Source: Microtetraspora glauca
GTDB taxonomy: Bacteria > Actinomycetota > Actinomycetes > Streptomycetales > Streptomycetaceae
Reading direction: 5' to 3'
Assembly (NCBI GenBank): GCA_000721275.1
Contig: JOFO01000102.1
Span: forward strand, 1 to 7,013
DNA: 7,013 bases
In this document: piece after piece, positions 4,634 to 7,013 of the stretch
Layout of the letters: every line of letters starts with the position of its first letter
Position numbering within the stretch: the first letter of the stretch is position 1
The notes under the pieces: model-generated
The model's input: the letters and a program-made list of their open reading frames with translations, nothing else
The model's database searches: none
Told to the model about the DNA's origin: nothing
Position numbers and translations under genes: made by a program

Positions 4634-5419
4634 GTGCCCTCTCTGCGCCCGGTCGACCTCGCCCGGGAGCACGGCCTCTCCCCGCAGACCGTCCGCAACT
4701 ACGAGCGCGACGGGTTCCTGCCCGCGGCCGCGCGCACCGCGACCGGGTACCGCCGGTACACCGCCCGTCACGCGGCGGCCCTGCGGGCCTATCTCGCGCT
4801 GGTGCCGGCCCATGGGTACGCGGCGGCGGGGGCGATCATGCGGGCGGTCACCGAGGGCCGCCTGGACGACGCCCTGGCGGCCGTCGACCGCAGCCACGCG
4901 GAACTCCTGCGCGACCGGGGCACCCTGGCGGCGGTCGGCGCATCCCTCGCCCACCTCAAGAAGGCCCGGGGAGACACCGACCGCCGTACCCCGGGAGACA
5001 CCGGCCGACGCACCCCGGGAGAGGCCGGCCCGCACGCCCCGGGGACGACCGCGCAGCCCTTCACCATCGGCGAACTGGCCCGCCGGCTGGACGTCAGCGT
5101 GGCGACCGTCCGCGCGTGGGAGCGGGCGGGCGTCCTCGCCCCGGCCCGCCGCCCGGACACCCGCCACCGCACGTACGACGCCGACGACGTGCGCGACGCC
5201 GAGCTGGCCCACTTCCTCCGCCGGGGCCGGTACCCGCTGGAGCTGATCGCCACGGTCGTCCGGCAGGTCCGTACGGCCGGCGGCACGGAGGCGCTGGAGG
5301 CGGCCCTGGAGGACTGGCACCAGCGCGTCTCGGCCAGGGGCACCGCCATGCTGCGGGCGGCGGGCCTCCTCTCCGCCTACCTCGGCATGACCGACGACGC
5401 GTCCGCGCCGCCCTCCTGA
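4634..5419 (+). CDS. MerR-family regulator with two DNA-binding domains (TioE-like)
   Basis: This 261-residue protein contains two complete MerR-type winged helix-turn-helix domains. The first is at about 3-71 (RPVDLAREHGLSPQTVRNYERDG, then the wing GYRRYT); the second at about 143-211 (FTIGELARRLDVSVATVRAWERAG, then the wing HRTYDADD). The linker (110-142) includes three 8-residue repeats of GDTGRRTP type. The arrangement recalls TioE-family regulators of actinomycetes. Usual MerR proteins have one such domain and dimerise through a C-terminal helix; here one chain could supply both DNA contacts. No cysteine-based metal site is visible, so an organic ligand or no ligand is more likely. GTG 4634 is chosen because GGAG lies 8 nt upstream; ATG 4601 in the same frame is possible but its 11 extra codons lack the G/C-ending bias. 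It is divergent from the esterase and overlaps the next gene tail-to-tail by 43 bp. Confidence 0.88.
   Translation: MPSLRPVDLAREHGLSPQTVRNYERDGFLPAAARTATGYRRYTARHAAALRAYLALVPAHGYAAAGAIMRAVTEGRLDDALAAVDRSHAELLRDRGTLAAVGASLAHLKKARGDTDRRTPGDTGRRTPGEAGPHAPGTTAQPFTIGELARRLDVSVATVRAWERAGVLAPARRPDTRHRTYDADDVRDAELAHFLRRGRYPLELIATVVRQVRTAGGTEALEAALEDWHQRVSARGTAMLRAAGLLSAYLGMTDDASAPPS
4970..5041. repeat. 24-bp tandem repeat, three units, in the regulator linker
   Basis: Units at 4970-4993, 4994-5017 and 5018-5041 begin GGAGACACCG or a variant and end in CCCCG. They encode GDTDRRTP, GDTGRRTP and GEAGPHAP. The third unit has diverged most. The repeat stays in frame and lengthens the linker between the two DNA-binding domains of the MerR-type regulator. 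Confidence 0.85.
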
Positions 5420-6426
5420 CCAGCGGGTACGGCGACGGGGGCACGGACGGCGACCGCGTCGTACGGCGTGCTCGGGGTCGGGGCCGGGGCGGAGACGAAG
5501 CGGGCGTTGGGCAGGTACAGGCGGGCGCCGTACGCCGCCACGGTCGTCGGCGTGTCGAAGCGGTCGTCGCGTACGCGCCGCAGGACGCGGCCGTCGGTGC
5601 CGGACGGGTTCAGGCGCAGGACGGTGAGGGCGCTGTCGCCGTTCCGGGCCCCGTTCTCCACGGCGTACAGCGTGCTGCCCCGGAGCAGCAGCCCGTCGCC
5701 GTTGGGCAGCGACTCCCCGTGGAGGTCGACGCGGCGGCTCCGGCCGTCGGCGTCGACGCGGAACAGGTCACCGGTGCTCGACTGGACGACGAGCAGCGCG
5801 CGGCCGTCCGGGGTCGGCGCGATGCCGTTGGCGTTGAAGCCGTCGCCGTACGTCAGATCGCCGGTGATCGGGATCCGTACCGGCGCGGCGGGGAGCCGTC
5901 CGCCGCGCAACGGCAGTCTGTAGAGCACCGGGTTGGTGGAGTCGGTGAAGACGGCGGCGTCCCCGGTGAGGACGACGTCGTTGACGAACGCCGGTCCGTC
6001 GGCGAGCCGGTAGGAGGCGAGCGTCCGTCCGGTACGGGTGTCGAGGACGCGCGCGTCGCCACCCCTGCCGCCCGCCACGAACAGCCGCCCGTACCCGTCG
6101 GTCTTCATGCCGAGGGCGGGCGTGCCGGGGCCGCGGCTGAGGAGCGCACCGCGGCCGGTCCGCAGGTCGGCGCGGTAGACGGAACCGTCGGCCGTGGAGC
6201 CGAAGAAGGCGTACGGGCCGGGGCCGATGGCGATGCCCTCCGGCCGGAAACCGTCCGGGAGCGCGATGACCGCCGGAGGGCCGGCGGACGGGGTGGGCAC
6301 GACCCGTGCCGCTGCAGAGGCGGGCGGATCGGTACGGGCCTCGGCCGGGCCGCTGGGGGTGGCCGCCAGGGTGACCGCGACGGCGAGCGCGCCGCCCGCC
6401 CTCGCCGCACGGAGAGCCACACGCAT
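5377..6426 (-). CDS. Secreted SMP-30/gluconolactonase-like beta-propeller protein
   Basis: This encodes 349 residues. A signal peptide is clear: basic MRVALRAARA, a hydrophobic core GGALAVAVTLAA, and a probable cleavage after GPAEA near residue 30. The rest reads as a beta-propeller of the SMP-30/gluconolactonase/LRE type, with repeated strands such as IAIGPGPYAFFGS, GYGRLFVAGG, LYRLPL and LFRVDADG. The four metal-site positions of this family appear in order: E63 (RPEGIAI), N149 (FVNDVVLT), N200 (NANGIAP) and D244 (NGDGLLL), so lactonase-type hydrolysis or metal binding is plausible. The substrate is unknown; related secreted proteins often carry unreliable names such as superoxide dismutase. 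ATG 6426 is supported by AAGGG 8 nt upstream. The last 14 codons overlap the 3' end of the regulator gene on the other strand. The Ala/Ser/Pro-rich C-terminal tail after about 313 is probably disordered. Confidence 0.85.
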   Translation of the reverse strand: MRVALRAARAGGALAVAVTLAATPSGPAEARTDPPASAAARVVPTPSAGPPAVIALPDGFRPEGIAIGPGPYAFFGSTADGSVYRADLRTGRGALLSRGPGTPALGMKTDGYGRLFVAGGRGGDARVLDTRTGRTLASYRLADGPAFVNDVVLTGDAAVFTDSTNPVLYRLPLRGGRLPAAPVRIPITGDLTYGDGFNANGIAPTPDGRALLVVQSSTGDLFRVDADGRSRRVDLHGESLPNGDGLLLRGSTLYAVENGARNGDSALTVLRLNPSGTDGRVLRRVRDDRFDTPTTVAAYGARLYLPNARFVSAPAPTPSTPYDAVAVRAPVAVPAGQEGGADASSVMPR

Positions 6427-6590
6427 GATCGGATCCCTTTCTCCTCATGTCTGCTTCCTGTGTCCCGTCCGAGCCGCGAGACACCGGTCACCACGCCAGA
6501 CAAACGACGGGAACCGCCCCATGTCCAGCTCCCAGCCAAGTACTTCGGGCACCAGGAGCGGGCCGCGTACTCCCGGGTACGTTGGTGACC

Positions 6591-6701
6591 ATGAGTTTCT
6601 TCGGGTTCCTCGGCGGCGGGCGGCCGGGGGTCGGCCGCCGCGCGCGGCGCCGCTCCTCCAGGGGCGGCGCCGCCGTGGCGAGACCGTCCGGCCGTCAGTG
6701 A
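6591..6701 (+). CDS. Doubtful 36-residue small ORF
   Basis: ATG 6591 opens a frame for a 36-residue peptide with a hydrophobic start (MSFFGFLGGG) and an Arg-rich remainder. There is no real Shine-Dalgarno; TACGTT (6578-6583) ends 7 bases before the ATG, which could be a -10 box for a leaderless message, but no -35 is seen. Against it: most of the body is made of two GC-rich inverted repeats, and the end overlaps the stop of the exporter gene on the other strand. It may simply be open frame in a terminator region. Confidence 0.2.
   Translation: MSFFGFLGGGRPGVGRRARRRSSRGGAAVARPSGRQ
6619..6673. terminator. Two adjacent GC-rich hairpins downstream of the MFS exporter
   Basis: The first pairs GGCGGCC (6619-6625) with GGCCGCC (6633-6639) over a 7-base loop. 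The second pairs GCGGCGCCGC (6644-6653) with the same sequence at 6664-6673 over a 10-base loop; since that 10-mer is its own complement, the copies are both direct and inverted repeats. The second begins 21 bases after the exporter stop on the minus strand, where a terminator is expected. No T-run follows, as is common in streptomycetes, so function is inferred from position and stem strength. Confidence 0.45.
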
Positions 6702-7013
6702 CCGGCCATCACGTGCTTGCCGCTGCCGTGTTCGGCGCCGCTGTCCGCCGGCGTCCCCTCCTTCCCGCGGTGCAGCAGGAGGAGAAGTGCCGTGACCAGT
6801 CCGGTGAGGGCGAAGACGGCGGTGGTGAGGAAGCCTGCCTGGAAGCCGTTGTTGAGGGCTTCGGAGCTGGTGCCGGTGGTGTGGGCGAAGGCGACGGAGG
6901 AGGCGAGGGCGATGCCGAGGGCGGCGCCGATCTGGAAGACGGCGTTGTTGATGCCGGAGACGAGGCTCATGAGCGCGCCGCCGTAGACCGCCATGGCGAC
7001 GATCAGCATGAGG
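6695..7013 (-). CDS. MFS drug-exporter C-terminal part (DHA2-like), cut by the right edge
   Basis: About 105 C-terminal residues are visible; the start lies beyond the window. The segment SLVSGINNAVFQIGAALGIALASSVAF resembles the late helix region of 14-helix DHA2 drug:H+ antiporters, with its G..NA.FQIGAALG.A pattern. A second membrane helix is GFLTTAVFALTGLVTALLLLL, followed by a basic HRGKEG turn and a His-rich cytoplasmic tail ending KHVMAGH. Such proteins export antibiotics or dyes using proton motive force; the substrate cannot be inferred. The gene is convergent with the doubtful small ORF (7-bp overlap), and two hairpins lie just past its stop. It is separated from the SMP-30-like gene by 268 bp, and its own upstream neighbour is not seen. 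Confidence 0.85.
   Translation of the reverse strand, partial: LMLIVAMAVYGGALMSLVSGINNAVFQIGAALGIALASSVAFAHTTGTSSEALNNGFQAGFLTTAVFALTGLVTALLLLLHRGKEGTPADSGAEHGSGKHVMAGH

Noticed and set aside
4970..5041. Short regular repeats as a CRISPR array
   Set aside because: Units are contiguous with no spacers and lie in frame within a coding region.
6427..6590. ECF sigma-type promoter before the SMP-30-like gene
   Set aside because: GGAGC and CGTC-like boxes occur but with an 18-bp gap and a poor match, so it is not supported.

Overview
The window is very GC-rich, with strong G/C bias at third codon positions, GTG starts, and genes typical of a Streptomyces-type actinomycete chromosome: a SepF-like division paralog, a twice-HTH MerR regulator, an erythromycin-esterase-family protein, a secreted SMP-30-like beta-propeller and a DHA2-type drug exporter. 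The species cannot be fixed from the sequence alone. I see no tRNA, rRNA, CRISPR array, transposase or phage gene.

Layout from left to right. Positions 1-82 hold the possible start of a minus-strand gene leaving the window, with a 15-bp tandem repeat coding for Pro/Arg/Thr. A SepF-like gene (minus, 137-580) follows, preceded by a structured 182-bp intergenic region with two inverted repeats and four GATCCGG copies. Then come a fold-type I aminotransferase (minus, 763-2010) and, 5 bp upstream of it, a PduX-like GHMP kinase (minus, 2016-3068); these two look like one operon. The 174-bp gap upstream of the kinase carries three CACGCGCGCGTG-type palindromes at exactly 40-bp steps.

An erythromycin-esterase-family gene (minus, 3243-4472) is divergent from a MerR-type regulator with two complete DNA-binding domains (plus, 4634-5419). 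Their shared spacer has five tandem 10-bp units and a 22-bp imperfect dyad of MerR-operator size. The regulator gene overlaps tail-to-tail with a secreted SMP-30/gluconolactonase-like gene (minus, 5377-6426). The right end has a small doubtful ORF with GC-rich hairpins and the C-terminal part of an MFS exporter (minus, 6695 to the edge).

Functional reading. The regulator, esterase and exporter suggest sensing, modifying and exporting small molecules, but only the regulator-esterase link is supported by the arrangement. The kinase-aminotransferase pair suggests a small pathway starting from an amino acid such as L-threonine, with no further enzymes in view. The best candidates for something undescribed are the 40-bp-phased palindromes before the kinase operon and the 10-bp repeat plus dyad in the regulator-esterase spacer.
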